Assembly: GCA_037043015.1 (NCBI GenBank)
Contig: CM073328.1
Coordinates: 731,409-795,408 of the forward strand
Length of the DNA: 64,000 bases
From: Bryum argenteum
Lineage: Eukaryota; Streptophyta; Bryopsida; Bryales; Bryaceae
Direction of reading: 5' to 3'
Shown: positions 21,675 through 34,660 of the stretch, in pieces
Layout: each line of letters begins with the position of its first letter
How positions within the stretch are numbered: position 1 is the first letter of the stretch
Translations under genes and position numbers: made by a program
The notes under the pieces: model-generated
What the model was told of the DNA's origin: nothing
The model's input: only the letters and a program-made list of their open reading frames with translations
Database searches by the model: none

Positions 21675-23204
21675 AAGAAGATATTATGAATATGCTTATG
21701 GAACAATATAAGCTTACAAAGAGTTGTGTGGAGGGTATTCCGAAGAGGGTGTTCGAAAGGCAACAACTTCCAAAATTTAACATTGAGCAATGTAGATACC
21801 TTGTTGAAAAGCTTGTGGCTACTTGTGAGAGTGCAAGAATATTTATGGAGATATTTCGAGATCAACCGCTTAAAAAGATTTCAGTTATGGAGATGGGAAG
21901 GTGGGCAGAAACATTCAGATTTTTGTTGCTGTTGGGGACCCAAGTGGAGGTTTTTGTGCAGGAGTGTAGGAAGAATGCATGGATACGAGCAGCAGTGGCA
22001 TTAGGAACTTGTGAAGGAGTATGTTTCGGCAGTAGGGTTTAACCTTGAAGTGTGCAAAGTTGTCCTTTGCAAGCAAGAAGGTGGAAGTTATACTCTGGAG
22101 AAATTGAGCAAATTAAACGCAATTGAAGTAGAAAGTGTGAATAAGAAGGCTATCATTGATGCAAAAACCTTACGCAAGGCAATTGAGGAATGGAACACAG
22201 GAGATGCCGACAAAGATGCCCAAGAAGTAGAGTTGGGCAATTATCTTATGTTCAAAATTGGAGGGGAGGCAGGAAATCCAAGGATTCTTCATCTTCAATA
22301 TCAAGATAGATCCATTGCAATGTCAAAATTCTTGAAATTGGTGAAGAATGTGACTATAGAACGGAGCAATTAGGTAAAGGTGCCTCTGCTAGAGTATACA
22401 AGAAGACGTAGTGTGGTGTACCTGCTGTAATGAAAACATTTGAGGGTGCAAATAACCTAATATTCTTGCGGGAAGTGCAGATCTTGTCGCAACTCCATCA
22501 TCCCCATATTACATCCATCTTTTGTTGTACCAAGGACAACATTGATTGTTCATTTACAACGGAGTTAATGGATGAGAGCCTCTTTGATATGTTGCGAAGT
22601 AGAAGAGGGGAAGATGGCAATTTTCATCCTTTTTCCTTGTTGGATAGCATCAACCTCATGCTTCAAGTTGGGAGTGGTATTGAGTATCTGCATGATTGCA
22701 AGAAGATTGCGCACAGAGATTTGAAGTCTGCAAATGTTCTCGTAAAGAAGGTAGAAGCATTGGGTTCAAAGATTGTGTACTTTCAAGTGAAATTGGTGGA
22801 CTTTGGATGGTCAAAAACAAAAGAGACAAGTACTGCATCGTCAAATATGAGCTACAATGTAGGCACTTCTAAGTGGATGGCCCCAGAAGTCATGAAGGAA
22901 AGCTTTGGTCACTTGCCAAAGTTCAACAAATTTAAAGGTGACATATACAAGGCTGACATATATAGCTTTGGTATGGTTTGCTATGAGATCTTGACTGGAG
23001 AAGTACCATTTCTTGAATGGAATAAGGTTATTAGAGAGGGGGTATCAGATGGCAGTAAACGTCCTAGGTTACTAGACTACATATATTGGATTCCACAGTT
23101 TAAAGAGTTGATCGAGAGATGTTGGAGCCATTCGCCTTCGAAACGCCCCTCTATGAAGGAGGTTTGTTTGGAGTTGAAGTACTTCATATATTCAATATTG
23201 ACAA
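21675..23204 (+). pseudogene. MLKL-like kinase module 2, frameshifted
   Basis: One exon after ttgtgcag, entered in phase 1 and ending ACAA/gtaagt in phase 1. It is 1530 nt, exactly the length of the kinase exon of module 1. The helical N-region (FNIEQCRYLVEKL, RWAETFRFLLLLG) changes frame near 22005 and returns to the original frame near 22355. The G-loop region (LGKGASARVYKKT) is followed by an in-frame TAG at 22409-22411. From 22430 the kinase is open with HRDLKSANV, VDFGWS, APEVM and YSFGMVCYEILTGEVPF, so the catalytic residues HRD, Asn and DFG are kept. As sequenced it cannot give a full protein. The mutations compensate in length, so sequencing or assembly error should be considered. Confidence 0.65.
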
Positions 23205-23960
23205 GTAAGTGACCTCTACCTAAAAACAATTGAAGCCTCGTATTTGATTGAATAGTAATCAACCTATGACTTTTAAAACATTTGTTTAAGTTGTTTTTGG
23301 GTAGATTATGCTAAATTTCTTTAAGGATGATTGTATGTAGCATTTGACCATTCAACATTTGAATTTATGCCAACTAAGGAGATAAGTGGACTTCCTGATT
23401 TTGTTTTTTTTTTTGAAGGTGAAAAAGTTCAAGAAAGTCCTAATTTTTGTGTGGAGAGAAAGGCACATGAGGATTGTAGGTGTGTGGGGAACATTTTACA
23501 GTTGTTCAAGTTTAGGAGTTCCTAAATAATTTAGACATCATATGTGAAACATTTCACGTAATGCATGTTGGATAATTTAGTACAATACACACCATTAGAA
23601 AACTCAATGGAGATTATAAGATTGAGTTGTTAGTGTTATATGTATGCATTGTGCCCACAGTGAAAGATGAGTATGTTTAATTTGTGCGTTTTGTTTGTCT
23701 ACACATATTGCAATATTTTTCACCTTAAATAAAAGTTGAATGCATTACATGTAACATTTATATTAGTCAGAGCAAATTGTTTATTCAAGCAAATGTTGAT
23801 TAGGAGAGCATTGTCATCCAAAAGCTACATGAAACATAATTTGGGAATATTTGAAATTCATTTAGTGTGTGTTTTTTTTTTTTCTAAATTTTAAATTTTG
23901 ATTAATCTGTTTTATCATTTTTTCATCCTGGAGACTTCATACCACAATAACATCAACATA
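23205..23960. other. Intergenic or intron, nothing recognised
   Basis: If the gene continues after the donor at 23205, its next exon is not obvious. AT-rich sequence with homopolymer runs. Confidence 0.4.
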
Positions 23961-23968
23961 TTTAAAAA

Positions 23969-24001
<33 letters not shown>
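23969..24001. repeat. (ATT)n microsatellite
   Basis: About eleven ATT units in a row. Confidence 0.95.
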
Positions 24002-24039
24002 TTTTCAATATGAAGTAATTTTTTTGAGGCAACAATTTT

Positions 24040-24950
24040 CAAATTCCCCTTTGCACCATGGAGATAACGTCCCCCAAAGAATACCCAAAAGTGTTTTTGC
24101 ACTTGGATGTACGTTCTTACAAATGGAAAACACCCAATCGTCAAATCTTGTAGTAGCCCCTAAAAGTAGGTATTAGATCCTACAGTTGGATGTTTTAAAA
24201 GGGTAAAAAGATTGGTTCACACCCTTGGGAGTGTATAGAGGTAGAAAATTGTGGTTTAGAATTTTCAAGCTCCCAAAACATAAGGATCTCTAGGGGTAAA
24301 GTGTATTTCCATATATTTTCTTGTTTCTAGAAGTAATTATGTAATCATTTTTTCTTCACGAAACCACATGCACATGCATGATTTTTCAAGCGTTGAAATA
24401 AGACTTCCTGGCGAAAGAAAGAATCTAGACTTTGATCTCATGTTTAGGTATTTTCATATTGCAAAACTGTTAACGAAATTGAACTACAAATTTGGCTACA
24501 ACAACGTTATTTGAGCTAGAGAAGATCCCTTTTGAGTAAGATATATTACCTTAGGCATGACTATTATTGCGGTAAGAGATTGTAAGCCCTATATTGATTA
24601 AAATTAACTTAGTGAACATGAAGTTGAATGAGAGAATCATTCGTGACTCTTAATCCTATCTTGCTCCTCCTAAAAATTATATAGTTGGAACATTTATCTT
24701 CTTCCTTTTAACCTATAATCAACTAAGGTTACCAATTTAGTTGTTTTGCTATTTTGGGTAGCCGAGATGAAGGCGTTGAGATCATTATTTTTGCCTCAAA
24801 TTTTTACTCAATGTTCCCTGTACTACAAGATGTCCCCACCATGAGCAACACATTGAGCACCTTAGAAAAAAAATGCCCACCTTTCCCATCATTTGACTTT
24901 CAAAAATTAGATCATATTCAAGTATGCATCCATAGAAAAGAATGATATAC
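24040..24950. mobile_element. Diverged fragments of the TTAA foldback family
   Basis: The stretch 24050-24290 parallels the spacer of the foldback element at 9418-10309: a taggtattagatcctacagttggatgttt-like phrase, GGTTCACACCC, GAGGTAGAAAATT and CAAGCTCCCAAAA. A terminus-like CTAGGGGTAAA lies at 24289-24300. A second stretch (24722-24920) parallels an arm: GGGTAGCCGAGATGAAGG, then TATTTTTGCCT. The pieces are not in an intact element. Confidence 0.5.
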
Positions 24951-26419
24951 ACTGGTGTTTGGATTAAATAAACATTTTTGTATAGACAAAAACGTTGATC
25001 TTATCCAAGTGTTGACCATAACGAAACAATACCTCTTTGCATAATAAAAGAACATGGACAACGTTCTCAACTAGAGGTTGATCTTAACGAAGTTGATCTT
25101 ATCCAGATACCACTGTATATGCCTAAAATATTCCTTGCATCCCTCCTTTGAATGGCCTCCATCAACCTGCAGCCTCACGCGATGCCCATCTTCTTCACTA
25201 CCTTCACCTCGAGGTTGCCTTGCGATTAACTCCTCCTTCCAGGCTTGTACTTTGGGGAGGTTTGCATGACTTTTCATTCTCTTTTATTCTCCATTCTATA
25301 CCAAGCGCTTAGTAGTCTTTCTTTCTCCGATCCATTTTATGCCAAGCGCTCCAATTTCCTGGTGTTGCTCTGAACGGTTGCGTTAGTTTTTCCATTCCAA
25401 TTTGAGTGGTTTGAGTTGGAGTCCTCTTGCGTGTGAGTTCGCAGATTCACTCACAGTCCGCAGAGCGCATAGGAATCGTCAGGTATTTCGATGATCAGTT
25501 TGAATATATCGAGTCATCATTCTGCAATTTGATGATTGAGTCAATGCAACGATCGGTCTTCAGAGAGATTGGAGGAGGTACAAATGTGGACCTAACCGAA
25601 CTAGAGGAATTTCGACCTTGTAACATGAAAAAGCGGATGACTCATTCCTCTAGTTGTTCTGCGCTTGAGCTGAGGAGGTAGACGCTGCCGTCGACGTTCC
25701 CTTGCTACCTATTTCCTCTATTGCCCCTCTTGCGATGACTTACTATCCGCGTACGCCTTGTAGTCGCATTTACGATTCTTGTTAAGTTTTGTGTCCAAGT
25801 GTACTTGTGTTGAGTTTCAAAGCAAAGCTGTAAGATGTCATGGCACGAGGAAGGGTGGTTTTGTGGGGAAGGGTGGTTTTGTAGGGTGGTTTTTGTGTAT
25901 TGTTGACTTTGAGGCCATAAAAATAGTGGGAAGTGGAGGAAGGAATAATGGGCCACCCTCGAACCCTTCTTGCCCCCTCCAATTTTTTTGAATGTGCAAG
26001 CTTCAAGCTGCTGCCGATTACATGGCAAGGCCCAAATCTGATTGGTTCTCAATTTTGACCTAAGACTGCCCAACTCAAAATCCTTGCCCTGTTTGTGTCA
26101 GAAGCTTAATAGAAAAAACTATGAATCCAAATGAGAATCTGTAAATTACATTCAACTGGTAACTTCTCAAATTTCTAGAGGAAAAGAAATTACTTTTCAA
26201 AAAAATTTATTTGCAACCGCGATAGCTCCTCAAAATTCGGCATTTGTGCAGCACCCCGGAAGTTAATATACCCATATGGTCGTCGCGTGCTTAGACGTCC
26301 GCGTCCCCCGACTACATTCGACGACTCTTCCTGTCGGAGCTGTATTACTGTTCCAAAGGGTTTGGAGCTTGTGCCATACATCGAAGTTATTTTCTAGATT
26401 TTTCTGCAAACGCGCAATT
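24951..26419. other. Intergenic with scattered short frames
   Basis: A minus-strand frame at 25071-25277 and a plus-strand frame at 25427-25681 are open for 60-84 codons, but neither has a recognisable domain, neighbouring exon or partner. GC is somewhat higher at 25130-25280 and 25640-25760, so gene relics are possible. Confidence 0.35.
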
Positions 26420-27007
26420 GCGACTTCAGGATACACTTCCTGGCTGTGACGATCTCCTCAGCTTTTCAGGGCTGATCGGTCAAGCAGACGCCTCACTGAC
26501 ATGGTGTGGCTATAGCCATGGCGGTTTTGATTCTCCCCACGCTGTAGGTAAGATCCATTCCCCTAAGATATCGATCGATCTCCATAGACGTCCGCTTCCG
26601 ATCTCCAGTTTGCCATGCGATCTCATGAATTTTGGGCTGCAGAGAAATTCAGAAGTTTTTGTCGGGGGCGATTCGAGCTAACTTAGTGCTATTCCGGATT
26701 CAGCAGATCGCTCGGAGAATCTGTCGGTTCTTCAAACTAACTGCTCAGCTGTAGCTAGTGAATGAAGAAGAGCAAGCGCCTACACCGGCATCCCAAGTCT
26801 CCATCCCTCCGTAAGAGCCTCGATCTTGTTGAGGCTCACCAAGAACGACGAGATCGCTTGTCTCTGCAGGTGACAGCTCAGAATCCCTATCATGTGGGGG
26901 CGCTAGTCACAACCCAGAAAGATCCACTGACCGATGAGTTTGCATTAGTTGCTGTAGTTGGTTCGGGTTGCTGGACAAGCTCTGAAGTGTCAAGGAATGG
27001 AGGTTGA
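26420..27007 (+). CDS. Hypothetical small protein with kinase-gene-like 5' leader
   Basis: The stretch 26480-26760 is a diverged copy of the sequence just upstream of the kinase-type gene (16690-17000). Shared phrases include CACTGACATGGTG, TGTARGTRAGAYCC, AATATCGATCGATCT-like, and CGAGCTAACTTAGTGCTATTCCGGATTC with CAGATCG. An open frame begins at ATG 26762 (MKKSKRLHRHPKSP..) and runs 81 codons to 27007. Its N-terminus is basic and no domain is recognised. A possible acceptor (TTTGTCAG) follows near 27030. The CACTA element starts 480 bp downstream and may have truncated the locus. Confidence 0.3.
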
Positions 27008-27486
27008 CTAGGTCATGTGATTTGTCAGGGAGGTATAGTCCTTCACAACTTACCTTGTGGTCAATGTGAATTATATGCCAATCATTTGAGGTTATTAGCT
27101 AAACTTAGGAAAGTTTAGGTTAGAAAAGTGTCAGGTTAGCATAGCCCTTGTCTGTAAGAAGGACCTTCAAGTTTGTGCTTGCTGTGATGGCACATTCAAG
27201 GTCAGCGTTGCATATAAATTCGTTCTTGGGCGGAGGATATCGTCGGATTAATTCATGTCTTTCTCTAGCAGTCAAGGCCATTCAGTATCGCATTTCTGAG
27301 AAGACTGATAACTCGGGTTCTAGATACAAGTGGAACCGGGTGGTGTCGACACACAATATGAATGATGCAGAATACATTGTTCCTGTGGCTGGGCCACTTT
27401 ATACACAGGCTGGGGTCGGCTGGAGAGCAGGCCGGATTCAAGGGCCATCGTTCGGGCCCAAGTTGGGAAGTTCAGGCCAAGATAAC

Positions 27487-27660
27487 CACTACTAGGTTTC
27501 TGCACTAAGGGCTACAGCAAAATCGTAGCTAAATACACTGGACCACTCTGAATTTGGTCCCCCGAAATCGTCGTTTTCGTGACAGGCGTTCGTAGCTATT
27601 TAACAAGCTACGTTGGGGTGTAGCATCCGTTACACGAAAAATCCCTGCTGGGTACTACTC
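27487..27660 (+). repeat. Left TIR and subterminal repeats of the CACTA element
   Basis: The TIR is followed by ATCGTAGCTAA (about 27520), TTCGTAGCTATTTAACAAGC and GCTACGTTGGGGTGTAGC (27588-27625). These GTAGC units occur in both orientations and resemble the subterminal motifs bound by TnpA in En/Spm. Confidence 0.8.
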
Positions 27661-28524
27661 GTTCCCGGACAATTCGTGTCCCAGTGTGCAAAAAAAGCAC
27701 GTGGCAGGGGAGGGGGGGGCCCCACTTCTGCATCATCGGTCATCGAGATATGTAACTTCTATCCGGGATGCTGAGTGTTTCAACTCGTGAGGAAAATGGT
27801 TTACCCTTGCGTTAATTGAGAACGAAGTGATTTTTTTTGCCCGCAGTGGTAACTTTTAGAGATTTCAGTAATTACTCGTTTTTGGAAAAATGAATAAGTT
27901 GAATAGGTGAAAAGAGAACGGGAAAGTAACCGCGTGAAAATCTGAAATAGATTTATGTTTACTAATAAAAGAATTTTCTGAGGAATTATAGATTGTCGAT
28001 GATATTATTGTGCCTTATATCTGCGAGTAACGAAAGGCTGTGATTTTGGGACGTGGATATTACAGATTCATCGATTGGATTGTAAAAATAGCAATTTATA
28101 ACCATTCCCGGATGGAGGATCGACATACCCTGCTTGCGGACCTTTTACATACAAGGAAAGGCAGGTTCTCTGAGGACTTTAACCATATGTACATTGCATC
28201 CGAAAAACCTCGGTTCTGTCCTATCCCAAAGAAAAGATACATATGTTAACTTCGATACGCATTCCGAAACGTACAATTCCCCAAAATCGCTACCTCGTTA
28301 GTAGGACGTTAAACCTGTTGACTTCAGAAATGGAGCCTGTTCCGCATACTTCTGCAGTACACTACACAAAATACAGCATGCTCTGCAAGGGTCTAAGATT
28401 AAAACATAATAACACATACATATGTCTGTGTCAATAGTGTATATAGTATTCATAACATGTACAACAAATACCTACCACGAGTGAGAGGCAACATAAAATG
28501 GGAATTCGTCTATCACATGCCGAT

Positions 28525-31500
28525 TCAGTCGCGATGATCTGCACTAGCGTCCTCCGACGATGACCCTACTTCCTCCTTCTGATTTCCTTCGTCTTCCTCC
28601 GAATCGTTGGCCTTGAACTCAGCTTCGGCCTCCTCGACGTCCTCCTGTCCCTCCTCCTCGCTGCTGGCGGTTTTAGAGGAACTTGATCCGCACAACTTCT
28701 CCTCCTTAGAGGCCTCACCCTCGTCTTCATCATCTGATGAGGTCCTCGCGCTCTCCTCGTCCGTGTCAGCTGACGCCAGAGACTGATGCTTCTTTTGGGC
28801 CGATTTCGACGCGGCTGCTTGGTTTATCGCGAGAACTCTGTCCGGCTCCCCTGCCTTCCTGTTGTACCGCCTGTGAGTCATTTCGAAGAGGCTCCGAATT
28901 CCATCACGCTTTCCTATAGCGACCTCGTCCTCCGTGGGCACCCGCTTGAACTCGTCTTCTTAGAGCCGGGGTCAGAACATCGCATATCAAAGCTGAAAAC
29001 ATAACATTTGCAGCTAACGTACTTTCAAAAGTTAACGGTTACAGTCATGTACTACTACGGTCCCAGAAAATCCCACTTCAGAGATTTCCGCACTCTATCT
29101 AAATTGGTACAAATTCACTGAAATCAAAACTGGAATTGCAAAAGTTATTTGAATACTTACAAATTTTTTGATCAAACCTGCCACTCCCAGCGAACCGAGT
29201 CGGTGAGTATATCCCCTTCGCTCAGTTCTTGCATCCGCGGCTACTTTGCATTTGTTAGATTTTTCTTGGTATGATCGGTTAGAAATGGAGGCCCAAATAT
29301 TATTCCAGGCCTTGACTGTAACACCATGAGCGATGGGGGTATACTTTTTTGAGTTATGTCTCTTCATATGATTCCTAGTTCTCTGTCTCCTCTGCCTAAT
29401 ATTCGTCGCTACATCTTCTAATACATAGTCTATGTCATACTTCCCCGGATACAAGGACTGGACTCTACTCGCAAAAGCTCTCTTGAGTGCTTTGTCTTGA
29501 TGCGGCCATGATACGTCCCATGGGAAAATCCAGGGAGCTCGCGCATGTGTGTAACTCTGCATATGTTTCCAGAACGTCCCTATGGGCTGGCCCAACTCAT
29601 TAACCTCACATGGAGGGACGTCCTTAACTGTATCCCACATGCCTATGGAATGCACATCGCTTATTATATTGCTCTCGCTAGGCAAACTTATTGCTGAGGA
29701 TTCTTTGGAATTGGTGTTCATCCTCGTCGCTGGGATTTGGCTTACCTTGAGGCCCTTCGATGCCTCCTTTGTATGCAAAGACCGCTTAGAGGCTTGGCCC
29801 TTGCTGCTCTCTTGAGGTGAGGGCACTTCACCTTTGTGTTTCTTCTTACCTTCAGCCTCGAGTGCCGCCTTTTTTTTCGCCAAATCCCGCATTGCCTTCT
29901 CTATCTGTTCCATTTCGGCTTGCTTCTCGGCCGCCCTCTTCTGCCGCCTTAGCTCCTTCTTGGACAGCTGTGGACTTTCCGTCCTTGTTTCGTCATCCGA
30001 CATCTTGTCCTTCTTTTTACTCCTCGACTTATCACCGATTTGGACAGCGCCAGGAAGGCCATCTCGCACTCCAGTTCCTCCTAACTTTTCCTCCAGCATC
30101 TGTATTTGCATGTACGTGAACTGTTAGTGCAGGAGGAACCTAATCTACACAACCACATATTTCGACTACATGCAGTGGCTGTCTAAACAGGAAAGAAATC
30201 AGCTGTCTAAATAGGAAAGAAATTAGGAACCGTTGTCACTTACCTCCGCTTTCGCTCTGAGGTACTTCGCTTGCTCTGTTGGTGACAGCTTGCTCAGGAT
30301 GGCGTCCAGGTACAGCTTTGGCTCTTCCTTAGTCTTCGCTGCCTTAGATGCGGTTTTACTTGGCGACACCACAGGCACTAATGTCATAGGTGGTGGAGAG
30401 GACTGTCTCCGCGGCTTGCTTTGTCGTGGTGGTCTCGAGCTAGGAGTAACCTGCGTTTGAGAAAGGGGAATGGGAGATGGGCTTCATGATCGTACTCTAA
30501 ACTCGGCCAAGCAATCTGCTACCGTTAGCTGACATGGCCTCTTCTCTGTCTGAGGCTCCGGGCTGTGATTATCTCCATCAGTTTGAGGGAATTCAGTCCC
30601 AAGTACAACCGGCGGTGTCGTAATTGGGCTTCCTGTCTCTGCATCAGGCGCTGTGGAAGTGCTCCGAATAAGTGCAGGAGTCGGTGCTTGTTGGCTTTCG
30701 ATCTGTGCATGACGCGGTGCGATCGACCTCCCTTGCTCTGCATCTGGCTCTTGAATTGGGCTTCCGTTCTCAACAACAGCTGCGACGAAATGGCTCTCCA
30801 TATCTGCATCGGCATGGGGGAACTCAATCCCCCCTGAGGTGGGCGCTGCTTCATCGACAGGTCCTGAAAGCAAACCCAATTCCCCTGCGCCCATCGTACC
30901 CGCGTTAGTCACTTCAATATTTGAAATGAATGATGGTTCAGGTGGAATTGGAAGTGCGGTTTCCATAGTTGTAGACGCCCTGCCGCAAACCACTTCGTGC
31001 TGCGCGCCTCGGTGAGTGGTGTCGTCATCGCCAATCAGTACAGCCTCGGTGATCGCCATTGCGTTCGAGGAAGTGGCGTACACCTTCAACGACGGCTCTT
31101 CCAAGGACACTCTGCATTCTACAGCACTCGGGGCACCCTCATGAGCACTTCCGTTGGTGACATCCCCGGCTGGTACTTCCCCTCTGTCCTGTGCAAATTG
31201 TGGAATCCCGCCATCCGCATTGTGTGGAATTGGGTCGTCCGCATGCTCTGCATTCTGTTCGTGTACACTTTGCAAGCTGAACCCTGCATGAGAGCCGAAA
31301 ACCGTCATGTATTAATATATTCACAGAATTCATGAAACGCACATGATGTTTAGGAAAATTTACGATGTTTCATACCTTGGCCGCCTGCTGAACATGTTGC
31401 GATTGTCCCCTGTTGAACCGGCTGCTTATCTGCTTCCAGGTACTGCTGCTGCAGACTCCTTCGTGCTCTCTCCGTCCCGGACCTTCTGCTGCTGCTTTTT

Positions 31501-32126
31501 AGCAAGTGCGTCCTCGCCGAGTTATCACCGTTGTCGTCCACGAGATGAATCACCATCGCCGGATCGTTCTTCTTCCTTGAGCCTCCTGACTGTTGCAACT
31601 CCTGCATAGTTTCGGAGGAACCTGTGCATTGTTGGTTGCCACCAATTGCTGGTCCGGTGGAGGTGGCAGAGCCACTGACTTTTGCCTGGCGCCGGCTTGT
31701 CTTCTTCCTCTTAGCTGGCGATTTGATCGATACATCGATCACTGTATCTGCACTCCGCAGGTACATCGAAATTGTTTCCTGCTCTTCAAACCCTCCGTTC
31801 TTCTTCCGCAGGAATTTCTTGGTCCACATTTGCTGCTGCCCTCCTCCAATCTTCTTGCGTTTCCCTCTCTTTGACTCCATACGCGCTTCGGTACCTCCTG
31901 ATGTGCCCGTCTCTATTGCTAGTGGTGTAGGTTTCAAACTCCTTGTCACATACGGTTGCTTCGGATCTGTCTTCTTATACAAGGTATCCACCTCTTTCAC
32001 TCTCAGATTGTAAGTGTCATCTCCCTCGCAATTCACACCAGTGTCATAAACACTCCTGCATTGCCGGGAAGGCGCATCCGCACTCCCTCCGCCACTTGCG
32101 GCCATTTCTACCTCTCCCATTAACAA
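28525..32126 (-). CDS. TnpA-like / Transposase_24 (Ptta/En/Spm) accessory protein of the CACTA element
   Basis: Suggested exons are 32126-31376, 31283-30496, 30450-30244, 30099-29161 and about 28950-28525; junction phases agree. The predicted product is about 1,030 aa. Order: a basic Lys/Arg-rich N-region, a long Pro/Ser/Glu low-complexity region, a charged coiled-coil-like segment (KKELRRQKRAAEKQAEMEQ), then a conserved part (MWDTVKDVP..GTFWKHMQSY, NHMKRHNSKK, VTVKAWNNIW, THRLGSLGV, then LFEMTHRR). The end is a very acidic tail. The THRxGS..LFExTH layout matches Transposase_24-type proteins of plant En/Spm elements. Its likely role is binding the subterminal repeats. The intron 30495-30451 is only about 45 nt, so that junction is uncertain. 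The start is probably an ATG near 32120 or 32105. Confidence 0.7.
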
Positions 32127-33259
32127 GACTATGGTAACTCAGAAAGACAAGACAGGTGGAGGCGGGGAATGAGGATATCTTTAGCACAACAAAAACAGAG
32201 CTGAGTAGACAGGACAATGGGAGAACATATACCCTGCAAAAACTAATCCCACAAAACTAACAAGCAAAACAGAAGGAAAAATTGGAAAGGAGTGTTTAGA
32301 GACCTCCGGAGTGCATAACAGCAAAGGAAAAAGGCGTGGGCATCCCGGCTAGAGCGAACCAAGACAACAGCAAATTGTACAGTTGATGTCAGCAATAGTT
32401 AGTACCACTAAGTCCTCTCTTGCACTGTGCCACTAACCTCCGATGTCTGCACTCACAGGTCTCAGGACTTAAAGCTCTCCCGACACATAATTCCCTGCCC
32501 TCCCGACAAAGCCCTCCCGACACAGCACTCGCGACAAACGACTAAGTGACTCAAGAACTCCACGACTCCTCCTCTAAATACTGAGTGTCTCACCGACTAC
32601 CGAGACGCGCTCTCCCCACACAAAACTCCCGCGACAGAGGAAGCCGACTCACGAGACATCGACTTCAGAGGGAGTGGACGACTCCTCGACTCCGAGACAG
32701 TGTAGACTGAGCGACACACCGACTCCCGAGACAGCACTCTCGATACAACAGTTGTCACACAGCACTCCCGCCTCACGACTCTCACGACTCAACGACTCAC
32801 CGACTCGAAGACTCCTCCACTTAGCGCTCTACAGACTCATCGAGTCGACGACTCACAAAAATCAAGCAGTTTGCAGGGTGGACAACCACGAACTTCAAAA
32901 CCAGAATCGCTCGCACTCGCACTGACGGAACTCAGCTCAATACGGAAAAAACGACATCGTCGGACACTGAACGGTTTAGCGACGGCCTCTGCAGCGGTGG
33001 AGCTTCGAAAACACCTGAACACACACTCTCCCTAAACTCCGCAACGACGCAAAGACGAGAGCACCCGGATCACACGGAGCGTATGCAGGTGGGGAGGTAA
33101 CAAAATGAACTTGGAAAAACGACCCCTGCAGCAGGAGTGGCGCCGTCGGTAACGGCTATTGAATGCAAAGTCATCATAACGCGAACTCTGTAAGTCGCAT
33201 CCATCGCCAGGCCCTAGGTACGTACTCCAGGCATTATATTTGTAACACTTGTTAATGAT

Positions 33260-34660
33260 TTCGAAATCTTACGCAATCATTGAAATTTGATTACGTTAAT
33301 CTGCTGGTCAAATTAGGATATATTGAGGGTCAAAAGTGTTTTGCTATATAGTTATCTAATTAATACGTTCTGATTTGTATGAAGTCGTATGTGAGCTTTA
33401 TGATACGTATTTCCTGGAAGTCTGTATTATAGTCTTTGAATAGAATATAATAACTAATTTGCTTCTCAGTTTTTAAGTAATGTTAATGAATTTGGTCAAA
33501 TTGTTGGTTCAATGTTTGGTTAAAATTTGTTGTTAAATTATGGTTAAAATTGTGGAGAAATTGATGTGTTTGGTTTTTGTCGACATTGGGCCTGTACACT
33601 AAATTTCCCTTCCACAAATTACATTCTCGCTAGGCTCATAGTTATGCCTGAACGGAGTTCTATGGGTGAAATAGGTTTACATAGAACTAGGTTATCAAAT
33701 TTTTTAGATTGACTTTTTAAATATTTTATCAAGATTTATAAAGTACACGTAGTCGGTTTTGCGACACAACATTTTAGAGGATAAACGAAAGTGGGTTCAT
33801 CTTACGCACTCATGAAAATTTGATTAGGTTAATCTCCTGGCCAAAATAGGATATTAGGATATTAGGATATATTGAGGGTCATAAATGTTTTGCCAAGTAA
33901 TCATCGAATTAATACATACTGATTTGTATGAAGTCGTATGAGAGTTTTATGATACGTATTTTCTGGAAGTCTGTCTTATAGTCTTTGAGAATAATATAAT
34001 AACTAATTTGCTTTTCATTTTTTAATGAATGTTAATGAATTTGGTCAAAGTGCTGGTTCAATGTTGGGTTAAAATTTGTGGTTAAATTTTGGTTAAAATT
34101 GTGGATAAAATGATGTGTTCGGTTTTTGTCGAAATTGGGCCTGCACACTAAATTTCACATCCAGAAATTACATTCTCGCTAGGCTCATAGTTATGCCTGA
34201 ACGGAGTTCTATGGGTGAAATAGGTGTACAGAGAACTAGATTATCAAATTTTTAAAATAGATTTTATTAAATATTTTCTCACGATTTATAAAGTACACGT
34301 AGTCGGTTTTGCGACACAACATTTTAGAGGATAAACAAAAGTGGGTTCATCTTACGCACTCATGAAAATTTGATTAGGTTAATCTCGTGGTCAAATTAGG
34401 ATATTACCATATTAGGATATATTGAGGGTCAGATATGTTTTGCCCAGTAATTATCGAATTACTACGTACTCATTGGTATGAAGTCGTATGTGAGTTTTAT
34501 GATACGTATTTTCTAGAAGTCTGTCTTATAGTCTCTGAAAAGCATATAATAACTAATTTGCTTTTTAGTTTTTTAATTAATGTTAATGAATTTGGTCAAA
34601 GTATTGGTTCAATGCTTGGTTAAAAGTTGTGGTTACATTTTGGTTGAAATTGTGGATAAA
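33260..34660. repeat. Tandem repeat of about 540 bp, 2.6 copies, upstream of the transposase
   Basis: The phrase TTTGATTASGTTAATCTCSTGG begins at 33286, 33819 and 34369 (spacings 533 and 550). Units include GAGGGTCA..TGTTTTGC, ACTGATTTGTATGAAGTCGTATG and GGTTCAATG.TTGGTTAAAA. The last unit is incomplete and runs into GGTTAAA/GGGTTCAA short repeats up to 34800. It lies between the two divergent transposon genes. Confidence 0.9.

Noticed and set aside
29582..31874. Plus-strand frames antisense to the TnpA-like gene
   Set aside because: They overlap the better supported minus-strand exons, which join in phase and carry recognisable motifs.
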